NCBI GenBank assembly: GCA_035529315.1
Contig: DATKWZ010000052.1
Coordinates: forward strand, 1-50,341
DNA length: 50,341 nt
Source of the DNA: Anaerolineae bacterium
GTDB taxonomy: Bacteria; Desulfobacterota; Desulfobacteria; Desulfobacterales; ETH-SRB1
Reading direction: 5' to 3'
The notes beneath the pieces were generated by a model. It saw nothing but the letters and a program-made list of their open reading frames with translations, was not told the origin of the DNA and made no database searches. Positions 23,100 through 31,544 of the stretch are shown here, piece by piece; the stretch's first letter is position 1; each line of letters begins with the position of its first letter. The position numbers were made by a program, and so were the translations under genes.

Positions 23100-23774
23100 C
23101 TAAACCAGGCAACAAAGTATTTTTTGCGACAGGCCGCGCCCCAACACGTAACGGTTGCAATCTATTGCAATAACCACCTGCCCCTTGCCGATATTGGTAA
23201 TCACATCTATTGTATCCCCGATCTTCAAACCCATTGACAATAAACGCATGCGTGCGCCTGTGCCGCCTGTAAAATCTTTGATAACAAGCTGTTCACCCTG
23301 TTTAGCCATAACAAGTGGTATTGTCTGTTTTCGCTCTTTAAGACACTGAGGGCATATACCGTAAATCTCCATCTTGTGCTGGAGTATGTGAAAATCGTAA
23401 TTTTCAGCTATCTGTATCTGTAAAAGCTCAAGCCGCTTGTCGTGAAATTCAATAATTCTTCCACATTTTGTGCAGATCATATGATCATGGTGCCGGCATA
23501 AATGTCTGTGCTCATACCTCACAAGCCCGCTGTCGAACCTGTTTGCCTGAGCAAAACCAAAGCGGCACATAAGCTTGATGGTGTCTCTTACAAAATCGGG
23601 CTCAAAATGAAATCCCTGGTCCTCAAGAATCTGAACCAGTTCGCCGATGGTAACATGCTGTTCTGTTTTCAAAAAAACTTCAAGAACCTTGAATCTGTCC
23701 TCAAAATTATCAATAAGCTCCTGCTTAAAAAGCTTTTTAAACTGCTGCTTTTCCTGACTGTGGATCTGTTTCAT
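23100..23774 (-). CDS. Fur-family regulator fused to a C-terminal FeoA domain
   Basis: 224 residues. Residues 1-147 are a Fur-type winged-helix and dimerisation domain with structural zinc cysteines (CTKCGRI and CPQC) and the metal-ligand segment RHLCRHHDHMIC. From about 150 the protein carries a FeoA domain (GTGARMRLLSMGLKIGDTID, ending VLGRGLSQKILCCLV). It lies 35 nt upstream of feoAB. I infer it senses iron and controls the feo genes, and that the FeoA part may let it respond to FeoB directly. No Fur box was recognised in the adjacent repeat-filled DNA. Confidence 0.88.
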   Translation of the reverse strand: MKQIHSQEKQQFKKLFKQELIDNFEDRFKVLEVFLKTEQHVTIGELVQILEDQGFHFEPDFVRDTIKLMCRFGFAQANRFDSGLVRYEHRHLCRHHDHMICTKCGRIIEFHDKRLELLQIQIAENYDFHILQHKMEIYGICPQCLKERKQTIPLVMAKQGEQLVIKDFTGGTGARMRLLSMGLKIGDTIDVITNIGKGQVVIAIDCNRYVLGRGLSQKILCCLV

Positions 23775-23880
23775 AGAGACTTTTTTGACAGGATTAACAG
23801 GATGTTCAGGATTAAAACATCACAACTCATCCTGTTAATCCTCATCAAAACCCTTTACTTTGTGTTTGATTTCAACTTTC
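23765..23880 (-). repeat. Dispersed repeat with ATCCTGTTAATCCTGTC blocks (copy 2)
   Basis: Inverted-orientation copy of the repeat at 11078-11190, matched through GGTTaaTCC, TTTTAATCCTGAA, ACAGGATGAG, GGGTTTTGAT and GAAATCAAAC blocks. It fills the gap upstream of the Fur-FeoA gene and reaches to its start codon, so it must contain or replace that promoter. Confidence 0.75.
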
Positions 23881-23916
23881 AAATAACTTAAACTTCAGAT
23901 AATTTTTCAAAGGGCT

Positions 23917-24162
23917 CTACCTGCTCAGCCCCGGTATATCATAGGTAGTGCAGGAGCCGGATGAACATTGCCTTGTCTTAACGCCCCCCTCTTGACCTTT
24001 GCCTGAACCACTGCTCATGGAATAGTTGGTTGTGCTGATAATTCGCTCAAATTCCTCGGACTTACATTTAGGACATCTAAGCTCGCTCTCTTCATCCTGA
24101 CCCATTACAAGCAGCTCAAAATATTCCTGGCATTTTAAACATTTAAATTCATATATCGGCAT
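23917..24162 (-). CDS. FmdB-type small zinc-ribbon protein
   Basis: 81 residues. The N-terminal ribbon has CLKCQ and CPKCK pairs (residues 8-11 and 30-33), the standard FmdB/regulatory zinc ribbon, then a Ser/Gly-rich tail with CSSGSC. Often described as a putative regulatory protein; no reaction is known. An AGGAGGG ribosome site precedes the ATG. Confidence 0.85.
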   Translation of the reverse strand: MPIYEFKCLKCQEYFELLVMGQDEESELRCPKCKSEEFERIISTTNYSMSSGSGKGQEGGVKTRQCSSGSCTTYDIPGLSR

Positions 24163-24193
24163 AGCTACCCTCCTTTAAAACATATCTGTAATA

Positions 24194-24239
24194 GTTCACG
24201 GTTTACGGTTCACAGTTTTTTTAACCGTGAACCGTGAAC
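24194..24239. repeat. Large hairpin of GTTCACGGTT heptamer-type units
   Basis: GTTCACGGTTTACGGTT (24194-24210) pairs with AACCGTGAACCGTGAAC (24223-24239) over 17 bp with one G-U, around a 12-nt loop. No U tract follows on either strand. Further units (gtTAACCGTGAACGGTT) continue to about 24257, and there they form the stop and the last codons of the kinase gene. The same units occur at 9520-9595. Confidence 0.6.
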
Positions 24240-24241
24240 TG

Positions 24242-24838
24242 TTAACCGTGAACGGTTATGTATTGTCTGATTGCCTCTTTAACTTTAAGGGCATTATCCA
24301 TAGCCGTGCCCGTGCCGTTATCGATAATGATTTCAGCCTCCGGGTTTTCTTCGTACAGGACATCCACTCCGATTACAGGCCCCAGATCTTTGAACTGAAC
24401 CCCTTTTTCTTTTCGTTCCAGCGCCCGACGATACATTTGTGCCGCCACCAGACCTTTCTCGCGTTTAGATTCCCTTTTAATGCAGATTGAAAGAGGGCAT
24501 CTGACCATCACCTCTATAAACCGTTTGATCTTTTTTCTCGCTGTTTCCCGGTACGATCGTTTATGGGCGGTCGCATCTATGACTACATTGATTCCGTTTT
24601 GCACACGTTCTGTTGCAAAATCAACCAGTTTTTCATAAACAAAATCACGTTCTTTGTCCGTATATTCAGGATTTTGAACATACTGCTTTCGTATGGCATC
24701 CATCTCAACCCGTTCGCATGTTATCCCATTATCGATCAACATCTCAAACACAAGTTGTGACAGCTTGCTTTTCCCGGACCCGGGAAGTCCTGTAAACCAG
24801 ACAGCCCATGCTCTATTCGAGGTATCGGTTGATTTCAT
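24242..24838 (-). CDS. APS-kinase-like (CysC-type) P-loop kinase
   Basis: 198 residues, P-loop FTGLPGSGKSKL (residues 15-26), then EMDAIRKQY, DATAHKRSYRETARKK (Walker B/lid region), MVRCPLSICIKR, RRALERKE and a C-terminal GVDVLYEENPEAEIIIDN segment as in adenylylsulfate kinases. The family phosphorylates APS to PAPS, but several orphan members act on other small molecules. It overlaps by 26 nt the preceding phosphotransferase gene, so the two are coupled and may act on one substrate. The last codons lie in a repeat. Confidence 0.75.
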   Translation of the reverse strand: MKSTDTSNRAWAVWFTGLPGSGKSKLSQLVFEMLIDNGITCERVEMDAIRKQYVQNPEYTDKERDFVYEKLVDFATERVQNGINVVIDATAHKRSYRETARKKIKRFIEVMVRCPLSICIKRESKREKGLVAAQMYRRALERKEKGVQFKDLGPVIGVDVLYEENPEAEIIIDNGTGTAMDNALKVKEAIRQYITVHG

Positions 24839-25895
24839 TTATATCCACTGTTTCTGTTGCCAAAATATTTCTTGTGAAGTTAAAAAGTTTTTTGCGTATA
24901 TCTGCAGGATGATTTGGATACCATTCAGGGGAGGCTATTACAAGACATCTGAAAGCATAAAAAGGTTGTATGATTTTAAAGATTTCCTGATCTTTTGTCT
25001 TTTCCAAATATGTAGTCATATAAATATCGTGCAGTTTTTTGTAGTGACCATCTAATTTGCCGTGCTTCAGGAGAGAATAGAGCAGATAATTGATACTCAA
25101 TGTGGAAACATCATCTGCTGCCTCTCCGTATTCTCCTCTGCTTCTGTCAAATGTAGAAAAATCCGTTCCTTTTCTAAATTTTATATTCCATGGGTGAAAA
25201 TCTCCGTGTTCACGGCAAAGGCGGTGGGTATACTGTTTTAGCTTCCAGCGCCATTCAACACAAAGTTTTTCAATATCACAAAAAGCAGTGCCTGGGGAAA
25301 AATCGTAATTTTCCGGATATCCATCGATAATACCCATTATGCATTCGCCATGCCCTATAAGCTCTCTAATTTTTCTTGTATAAAGGTCCGGTTCATCTTT
25401 TTTTTGGCTGTGAATATCTGCCAGATACTCGCCAAGCGCCCTTGCTCTTTCCATATCAAGATCTCTTAGAGGCTCATTTTTAAGGCGTTTTAAATCCAAA
25501 TAATAATCGGTTCCCTCGACCTTTTCCGTCAGCAGAAAATAGATATTTGCATCACGAACAGAACGAGCCAGCCCTTCGAGGTTAAAGTATCCGATATCAA
25601 GGGGATGAGCATGTTTAGGAAGGCGTTGGCCGGCATCATACTGAAACATCAAAACATTAGCCCGGTCCCACAGATACTGGTGGCCGTATTTATCCTTTCG
25701 CATTGTAGAAAACACCACCGATCTATCTCGACCTTCTTTGCTAAAGGTAACCAGAAATGTGTCGCCATATCCTAACTTTTTTATTGTATCAGTAAAGGTC
25801 CCAAGCTTTTTGACTCTAAGAATTTCAAGTTTTCCGCCAAAACGTTCTTCAAGGTATTCCTTTAGCGATTCGAGCTTGACAGGTATTGTTTCCAT
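24813..25895 (-). CDS. Aminoglycoside-phosphotransferase-fold kinase
   Basis: 360 residues in a protein-kinase-like phosphotransferase fold: catalytic loop HGDFHPWNIKF (about residue 243) followed by the metal-binding loop FSTFDRSRGEYGEAADDVS. The N-terminal half has the nucleotide-binding beta lobe. Substrate is unknown; the fold covers antibiotic, choline, homoserine and sugar kinases. It overlaps the CysC-type kinase gene, and this paired arrangement argues for a metabolic role rather than resistance. Confidence 0.75.
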   Translation of the reverse strand: METIPVKLESLKEYLEERFGGKLEILRVKKLGTFTDTIKKLGYGDTFLVTFSKEGRDRSVVFSTMRKDKYGHQYLWDRANVLMFQYDAGQRLPKHAHPLDIGYFNLEGLARSVRDANIYFLLTEKVEGTDYYLDLKRLKNEPLRDLDMERARALGEYLADIHSQKKDEPDLYTRKIRELIGHGECIMGIIDGYPENYDFSPGTAFCDIEKLCVEWRWKLKQYTHRLCREHGDFHPWNIKFRKGTDFSTFDRSRGEYGEAADDVSTLSINYLLYSLLKHGKLDGHYKKLHDIYMTTYLEKTKDQEIFKIIQPFYAFRCLVIASPEWYPNHPADIRKKLFNFTRNILATETVDINEINRYLE

Positions 25896-26432
25896 TGTTT
25901 TATTTCCTTACCATAGCATTAAAGCTGGCCAGAATATGCAATAGTTCAGCCACAAAAGCACCAACACACCAGAATTATAATATAATTCTCTTAAAATTCA
26001 TAACTTGGGTCCGCCTGAGGCGGATTAACCACGAGAATATATTGCACAACAATCGGAATATGTAAAGTTTCTTGCGCAGGTGTATTTGTGAGAATTGTTC
26101 ATGTGGGCGGTTTTATTTAAACATATACTGTAATGCTGGCGCCGAATGTTTTTTACAAAGTCTGCCGGGCAACAGCCCGTTAACATGTGATGCCAAGGTG
26201 CGGTTAGAAGGCTTAAACTCCTTGCAATAGCCTTGTATATATGTTAATTTATTAAAATAAAAGTTTGTTAAAAGTTACATCTCCAGGTCGCGCAGAATAA
26301 GCTATCTGATAGGGCCACAAAAATAGAGCTTGCAAGGCTTATAAACTATAAGGCGGCGTGGAACTTTGTGGCCGGCTTGTTTCATAAACCTGAAAACTTA
26401 TAAAAAGATAAATTACAAAAAAGGAGTATGCC
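25896..26432. other. Divergent intergenic region with a dead-gene fragment
   Basis: These 537 bases separate the leftward kinase pair from the rightward phasin/UbiB genes. I see a short hairpin TCCGCCTGAGGCGGA (26010-26024), another CGGGCAACAGCCCG near 26166, and the acyl-CoA dehydrogenase-like remnant at 26272-26403. No RNA gene was recognised and no promoter was assigned with confidence. The phasin-like gene has a good AAGGAG site at its end. Confidence 0.5.
26272..26403 (+). pseudogene. Acyl-CoA dehydrogenase-like fragment
   Basis: A frame open only from 26272 (stop at 26269) reads QVAQNKLSDRATKIELARLI then NYKAAWNFV and stops at 26401. This is close to the helix pattern of acyl-CoA dehydrogenases (typically Q-HKLADMAtEIEaARLLvYkAAW). 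Only about 43 residues survive and there is no start codon. It is a gene remnant, and it also explains the otherwise striking inverted repeat GGCCACAAA / TTTGTGGCC (26313-26373). Confidence 0.5.
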
Positions 26433-26750
26433 ATGCTTAATCTTATTAAAAAGGCTATTTTTACCGGCATTGGCCTTGCCCTTAAAACCAAGGACGAGGT
26501 TGAAGACCTGGCTGAAGAGCTTGTAAAAAAGGGAGAGCTGTCTGAAAAGGAAGGGGAAAAGTTTGTTGATGAGCTTCAGAAAAGGTATGAGGATGCCCAG
26601 AATAAAATGGAAGAAAGGGTGGAGGAAACAGTAAAAAGGTTGATGAAAAAGGCGGATTTGGTAACCGCAGATGAGTTAAAGGGTTTGAAAAAAGAGATAA
26701 GAGAGCTAAAAAAGGCTGTCAGCGAAAAGAGCATGGAGCGTGGAGAGTAG
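26433..26750 (+). CDS. Phasin-like coiled-coil protein
   Basis: 105 residues, almost all helical and highly charged (KKAIFTGIGLALKTKDEVED, then EELVKKGELSEKEGEKFVDE and KEIRELKKAV). This is the form of the small phasin-superfamily or polyhydroxyalkanoate regulator proteins. It starts with a good AAGGAG at 26420 and ends 20 nt before ubiB. Such small proteins often precede an ABC1/UbiB kinase in Desulfobacterota and Clostridia; function is not established here, and no PHA synthase is near. Confidence 0.75.
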   Translation: MLNLIKKAIFTGIGLALKTKDEVEDLAEELVKKGELSEKEGEKFVDELQKRYEDAQNKMEERVEETVKRLMKKADLVTADELKGLKKEIRELKKAVSEKSMERGE

Positions 26751-26770
26751 AGCATAGAGCATAAAATATT

Positions 26771-28468
26771 ATGTTTAGCATACGAAAAATCGGAGTAATA
26801 GGCCGTACCTATCGTCATCTGCAACGCTATCGCCGGATACTGACAGTCCTTTTTAAATATGGATTTGGCAATCTTATTGAAGTGTTGAAGATAGAGCAGT
26901 ATCTTGAAATCGGTTTAAATATGATTTCAAAAAAACGGCGCGATCGCCTTGAAAAGCTTTCAAAAGCGGAAAGGGTCAGGTTGGCTTTAGAAGAACTGGG
27001 CCCGACCTTTATTAAGCTCGGCCAGATACTTTCCACCCGTCCTGATCTGATTCCGGTTGATTTTATTAATGAACTTTCCAAACTTCAGGATATGGTGCCT
27101 CCATGCTCCTTTGATGAAGCAAGCAATATAATCGAAACGGAACTCGGTTTTCCGCCCGAAAAGATATTTGATTTTATAGACAAGACTCCTCTGGCTTCTG
27201 CATCGATCGGGCAGGTTTACAGGGCCAGATTAAAGGATGGCGAAGAGGTCGTTGTCAAGGTTCAACGCCCGGGTATCAGGAAAATCATAGAGGTTGATCT
27301 CGAGATCATGTTCCATCTGGCAACCCTTATGGAACGTCACATAGAGGAGATGGCCCTGCACCGTCCGGTTAAAGTAGTCGAAGAATTCGCCAGAACAATT
27401 GGAAGAGAAATAGACTATAACATAGAAGCCTCAAACATGGAACGGTTTGCCGTAGAATTTTTGGATGACCCTACCATTTATATCCCAAAGGTCTTTCGAG
27501 ATACAACAACATCACGTGTTCTTACAATGGAGTTTGTGGATGGTATCAAGGTGTCTGAAATTGACAAGCTGGACAAGGCCGGGCTTGACAGAAAGATTAT
27601 CATCTCACGCGGAGCAGATCTATATTTACGTCAGGTATTTGAGCATGGATTTTTTCACGCAGATCCGCATCCTGGAAATATTTATGTGCTGCCGAACAAT
27701 GTAATATGCCTGCTCGACTATGGAATGGTAGGCTCTGTGGACAGGCAGACACAGGAGGACTTTGTTGATCTTATCGATAATGTGGTACATAAAGATTCGG
27801 CACGAGCAACCCAGGCGCTGCTTAAACTTACCATATATGATGAAGATCCTGATGTTCGAATGCTTGAAAGAGGGGTGTCGGAATTCATGGGTCTGCACCT
27901 TTACAAGCCGCTAAAGGATATCGAAATCGACAAAATGCTTTATGGCCTGATTGAAATGGCTTCACGTCACAGCCTGAGAATTCCGGCCGATATATTTCTT
28001 ATGATGAAGGTCTTCAGTACCATAGAGGGTGTTGGTCTTCAGCTGAATCCTGATTTTGACATGATAGCACAGGCAGCGCCGTTTATTGAGAAGGTGAAAA
28101 GCGCAAGGTTTTATCCAAAAAGAATTGCCGGCGATATTATTAGCCTTATATCTGCCACGTTTCAATTTTTTCAGCAGTTTCCTAAGGATACTCTTGAAAT
28201 TACACGGCTGATAAAACAGCAGAAATTAAGCATCAGGTTTGAGCATAAGGGTTTTGAGCCTGTGCTTGAAACCTATAACCAGATAAGCAACAGGATATCC
28301 TTTTCGATTGTTATAGCATCACTTATTATCGGTTCCGCCCTGATAGTTTTTGCAAAAACCCCTCCGCTGTTTCACGGATTATCTATAATCGGCATTATAG
28401 GATTTATTTCTGCCGCGATGATGGGAATATGGCTTCTTGTGGCTATTTTAAGAAAAGGAAGGCTGTAA
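26771..28468 (+). CDS. UbiB/AarF/ABC1-family atypical kinase
   Basis: 565 residues. KxGQ motif in FIKLGQILSTRPDLIP (about 76-91), alanine-rich nucleotide loop ASASIGQVYRARL (about 142-154), catalytic EFVDGIKVSE and DPHPGNIYVLPNN (about 296-308), DYGMVG metal site, and two C-terminal membrane helices (about 510-530 and 537-560). The family supports isoprenoid-quinone synthesis or handling. In an anaerobe that uses menaquinone the partner is unknown. It follows the phasin-like gene closely and converges with the ETF-QO gene. Confidence 0.9.
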   Translation: MFSIRKIGVIGRTYRHLQRYRRILTVLFKYGFGNLIEVLKIEQYLEIGLNMISKKRRDRLEKLSKAERVRLALEELGPTFIKLGQILSTRPDLIPVDFINELSKLQDMVPPCSFDEASNIIETELGFPPEKIFDFIDKTPLASASIGQVYRARLKDGEEVVVKVQRPGIRKIIEVDLEIMFHLATLMERHIEEMALHRPVKVVEEFARTIGREIDYNIEASNMERFAVEFLDDPTIYIPKVFRDTTTSRVLTMEFVDGIKVSEIDKLDKAGLDRKIIISRGADLYLRQVFEHGFFHADPHPGNIYVLPNNVICLLDYGMVGSVDRQTQEDFVDLIDNVVHKDSARATQALLKLTIYDEDPDVRMLERGVSEFMGLHLYKPLKDIEIDKMLYGLIEMASRHSLRIPADIFLMMKVFSTIEGVGLQLNPDFDMIAQAAPFIEKVKSARFYPKRIAGDIISLISATFQFFQQFPKDTLEITRLIKQQKLSIRFEHKGFEPVLETYNQISNRISFSIVIASLIIGSALIVFAKTPPLFHGLSIIGIIGFISAAMMGIWLLVAILRKGRL

Positions 28469-28487
28469 ACCGTAAACAGTTATTAAA

Positions 28488-30164
28488 TTACAGTAGCGTA
28501 TAACCCGGGCCTTCTCCGCCCTCCGGGCATGTCCAGGTTATATTTTTATAAGGATCCTTTATTTCACACGTTTTACAGTGCAGGCAATTAGACGGGTTGA
28601 GTTTAAGCCGTCTTTGAGAGCTGTTCTCATCCGTCTCGATTTCGTAAACATTACCAGGGCAGAATCTTATACAGGGGCATTGATAGGTAATATAACATTC
28701 ATTCATGCACAGATTTTGATCGTGGATAAGAATATGGCACGGCTGATCCTCTTTGTGCATGGTTTTTGACAGATAAACTCCTGTAAGTTTGTCAACATAT
28801 AAAACACCATCAAAAAGCTTTTTATCAGGCTCTATCCCTTTAAAGTCTTTAGGGCCCGCTTTTGCAGGCCGCAGGGTTTTATAATCCTCTTCAACAGGCA
28901 TTTTGTCATGTATCCCGCATCCTCTTGTGAAATACTGGGCGCCAAGATGGATAAATTTTACCAGCCCCTTTTTTGACATGGCCTGGGAAAAGTTTCTTCC
29001 TTCATAAACTTCTTCTTTTAGCAGGCTTTTTTCAAACAACTCATGATAATTATTGAGCGTTTCCTGCGTAAAGCTGTTTTTTTCATGAGCTTTTATAATT
29101 GCCTCTGCTGCCAGCATACCTGATTTCATGGAAACATGTATGCCCTTTAGTCCCGGAGTATTCTGCATTGACGCACTGCCGCCAATGAATACTCCGCCAT
29201 TTACAGCGAGCCTGGGAATAGTATAATATCCTCCGGTGGAAACGGTCCTCGCTCCCTGTTCGACCACCTTGCCGTTTTGAATAATTTTTGATACCAAAGG
29301 ATGATGTTTGAATTTAATAAATTCCTCATACAGATCAAGCATAGGGTCCTGATATGAAAGACCTGTAATAAATCCCAGAGCTGCTTTGTTGCCTTCCATT
29401 TCATAGATAAAACCGCCGCCAGGTGCGCTGATGCCCAGAGGATAGCCGAACGTATGGATATCATTGCCTTTGCTGGTCTTAAAATAGTTGTTTTCAGGCA
29501 GTTGTATAACCTCTTTGATGCCTGTTTCAAATGCCTGCGGCATTTTTCCGGAAAAGATATCAAATTTTTCTGCAACATTCTGCATAAGACTTCCCTTTGA
29601 CCCTTCTCCGAACACAGTAACCTTGGCCAATATATCTATTCCCGGCTCAAAATTGCCTTTAGGCTTACCTTCTTTATCAAGCCCCTTGTCTCCCGTGCGT
29701 ATTCCTATGATTGACTTATTATCCAGAGAGTAAAGAACCTCTCTTCCGGCAAAACCTGGAAAGATGTTTATTCCAAGCTCTTCGGCAATTTCCGCAAGCC
29801 ATCTTGTAAACCGTGAAAGGCTTATAACGTAAAAGCCTTTGTTTCGCATATATAGCGGTGTATAAGGAAGGCTATAATAGCTTTTACGGGTCAGAAAGTA
29901 AAATTCGTCTTCTCTTACGGTTTGTTCAACAGGGCATCCTCTTTCAAGAAAATCAGGGATAAGTTCCTTTAGTGCAACAGGGTTTAAAACAGCTCCACTC
30001 AAAGCGTGCGATCCTATTTCAGCCCCTTTTTCAATAATAGCCACCTCCAGATTGATCCCCTTTTGTTTGGCTAACTGCATTAATCTAATAGCGCCTGCAA
30101 GGCTTGCAGGGCCGCCTCCAACAAAAAGCATATCAAAATCTATCTTCTCGTGTTCTATATTCAT
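28488..30164 (-). CDS. Electron-transfer flavoprotein:quinone oxidoreductase
   Basis: 558 residues, membrane-associated flavo/Fe-S enzyme that passes electrons from ETF to the quinone pool. N-terminal FAD motif GGGPASLAGAIRL (16-28), the characteristic GSHALSGAVLNPVAL and SGMLAAEAI regions, and a C-terminal ferredoxin-like site NPSNCLHCKTCEIKDPYKNI followed by WTCPEGGEGPGY. Four cysteines appear in the last block, as needed for the single 4Fe-4S cluster. The partner ETF subunits are not in the window. In this lineage it links beta-oxidation or related acyl-CoA oxidation to respiration. Confidence 0.93.
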   Translation of the reverse strand: MNIEHEKIDFDMLFVGGGPASLAGAIRLMQLAKQKGINLEVAIIEKGAEIGSHALSGAVLNPVALKELIPDFLERGCPVEQTVREDEFYFLTRKSYYSLPYTPLYMRNKGFYVISLSRFTRWLAEIAEELGINIFPGFAGREVLYSLDNKSIIGIRTGDKGLDKEGKPKGNFEPGIDILAKVTVFGEGSKGSLMQNVAEKFDIFSGKMPQAFETGIKEVIQLPENNYFKTSKGNDIHTFGYPLGISAPGGGFIYEMEGNKAALGFITGLSYQDPMLDLYEEFIKFKHHPLVSKIIQNGKVVEQGARTVSTGGYYTIPRLAVNGGVFIGGSASMQNTPGLKGIHVSMKSGMLAAEAIIKAHEKNSFTQETLNNYHELFEKSLLKEEVYEGRNFSQAMSKKGLVKFIHLGAQYFTRGCGIHDKMPVEEDYKTLRPAKAGPKDFKGIEPDKKLFDGVLYVDKLTGVYLSKTMHKEDQPCHILIHDQNLCMNECYITYQCPCIRFCPGNVYEIETDENSSQRRLKLNPSNCLHCKTCEIKDPYKNITWTCPEGGEGPGYTLL

Positions 30165-30193
30165 TTTATTTATAGCCTTTTATGATTGATAAA

Positions 30194-30297
30194 CTCGTAA
30201 AAAGTCAAAAAGTTCTCTTTTCCGTCATTCCTGCCCCGCATCAAGTGCGGGGCAGGCTTATCAAGTCCGGCATGACGATTTCAAGACCTTTTTACTA
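30194..30297 (-). repeat. MITE-like element, short version (copy 2)
   Basis: Flanked by GTAAAAAGTC (30197-30206) and GACCTTTTTAC (30285-30295). Its reverse complement matches the element at 39475-39678 at both ends but lacks the middle ~100 bp, so it is an internally deleted form. A long hairpin (GCCCCGCATCAAGTGCGGGGC) occupies the centre. The right end overlaps the stop codon of the nfo gene, so the element supplies that stop. Confidence 0.75.
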
Positions 30298-31176
30298 TAA
30301 CATCGCCCTTAGCTTATTTAAATTGATTTTATCATAATCGCAAGTCACATTTTCTTTCGGGGTTTCAATAATCTTTGGAATATTTTTAAGCCTTTTGTCG
30401 TTCATAAAATATTCAAACGCTTTTAAGCCGATAAATCCCCGCCCAATATGTTCGTGCCGATCAATCCTTGTGCCCAGAGCCTTTTTTGAGTCATTTAAAT
30501 GTATAAAATATAGACGGTTAATGCCTATTATATTGTCGAAAAGGTTTATTGTTTTACTGTATGACTCGATATTCCTGATATCATAGCCTGCGGCAAAGAT
30601 ATGGCATGTGTCAAGGCAGATGCCCATTTTTTCTTTATTTTCTACTAAATCTAATATAGATGCAAGCTGCTCAAAGGTATGCCCGATGCTTGAGCCCTGG
30701 CCCGCGGTGGTTTCAAGCAGGAGGCGTGAACTTATATCAGATGTTTGGGCAAATATCTCATTTATGCTTTCAGCTATCCTGATGATTCCCTCTTTTTCCC
30801 CTTTTTCCATATGAGAACCCGGGTGAAGCACGACAAAAGGGATGCCTAACATTGAAGATCTGATAAGTTCCTGTTTCAGCGCATGAAGGGACATGCCGTG
30901 CTTCTTGTTTTCATAACCTGCAAGATTTATAAGATATGAGGTGTGTGAGGCGATTGCTTTAATGCCGGTTGTTATTTTTGCCTGTTCAAAGAGTTCTACC
31001 TCCTCTTGCGTCAGTATGCGTTGCTTCCAGGCGTTTGAAGATTGCGTAAAAATCTGAATAGCATTGCATTTTAGCGCTTTTGCCTCATACAGAGCGTTGT
31101 GCATGCCCTTTGCAATTGAAAAATGCGCTCCAAGCAGGCAGGAGGCCATAGCATTTATCTCATTTTTTTGACGCAT
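30295..31176 (-). CDS. nfo: Deoxyribonuclease IV (AP endonuclease Nfo)
   Basis: 293 residues, zinc-dependent base-excision-repair endonuclease. Metal ligand motifs are present in order: GAHFSIAKGM (start), ASHTSYLINLAG, VVLHPGSH, LLETTAGQGSSIG, CLDTCHIFAAGYD, FIHLNDSKKALGTRIDRHEH. The first ~9 residues before MASCLLGAHF may not be translated. The stop codon is contributed by an adjacent repeat element. Confidence 0.94.
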   Translation of the reverse strand: MRQKNEINAMASCLLGAHFSIAKGMHNALYEAKALKCNAIQIFTQSSNAWKQRILTQEEVELFEQAKITTGIKAIASHTSYLINLAGYENKKHGMSLHALKQELIRSSMLGIPFVVLHPGSHMEKGEKEGIIRIAESINEIFAQTSDISSRLLLETTAGQGSSIGHTFEQLASILDLVENKEKMGICLDTCHIFAAGYDIRNIESYSKTINLFDNIIGINRLYFIHLNDSKKALGTRIDRHEHIGRGFIGLKAFEYFMNDKRLKNIPKIIETPKENVTCDYDKINLNKLRAML

Positions 31177-31544
31177 ATTTTATATCCGATTTCATCAAAT
31201 AAAACTATCAAAAAAATAAAAAACATCAATGAAAAAGATTATGTTTAGCTCAAACGCAGGCTTTGCTCGCTGCGAATACATGTGTGGCTGCTAATTCTGT
31301 TGACAATTTGCCGAATAATGCCCTATTAAAATGCCAAATGAGCTATTTGAAGATTCCCTGTAGTAAGCTACGGGGAATCTTAGACCATAAGGAAGTTAGC
31401 CGTTTTTAGATTCGCTCGCTATTGCGTTTCAGAATATGTATTTTGTTTGAAATAATTTATATAAAATATGCTGTTTCGCAACTTTAATCAAACAAACAAT
31501 TTTAGAATCGGATTTCCGGAGTCGAAATTGGGAGGATAGGCGTT
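31177..31544. other. Divergent intergenic region, nfo / phosphorelay cluster
   Basis: No gene is visible. It holds a perfect-looking 14-bp hairpin at 31350-31381 and AT-rich DNA near 31450-31500 that may contain the promoter of the sigma-54 regulator gene. I did not find a sigma-54 promoter here. Confidence 0.45.
31350..31381. repeat. REP-like hairpin (AAGATTCCC ... GGGAATCTT)
   Basis: AAGATTCCCTGTAG and CTACGGGGAATCTT pair over 14 bp with one G-T, around a TAAG loop. Neither side has a T tract. Hairpins of this sequence type are common interspersed palindromes in related bacteria, so it is probably a REP-like element rather than a terminator. Confidence 0.6.

Noticed and set aside
26313-26373. 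Perfect inverted repeat GGCCACAAA / TTTGTGGCC that looks like a structured RNA
   Set aside because: The segment translates into an acyl-CoA dehydrogenase-like peptide, and no U tract or riboswitch core is present.
31290-31330. Minus-strand GGGCAT-type match to a sigma-54 promoter
   Set aside because: Bases at the -24 and -12 elements beyond the dinucleotides do not fit, and the transcript would run into nfo from an ordinary promoter region.
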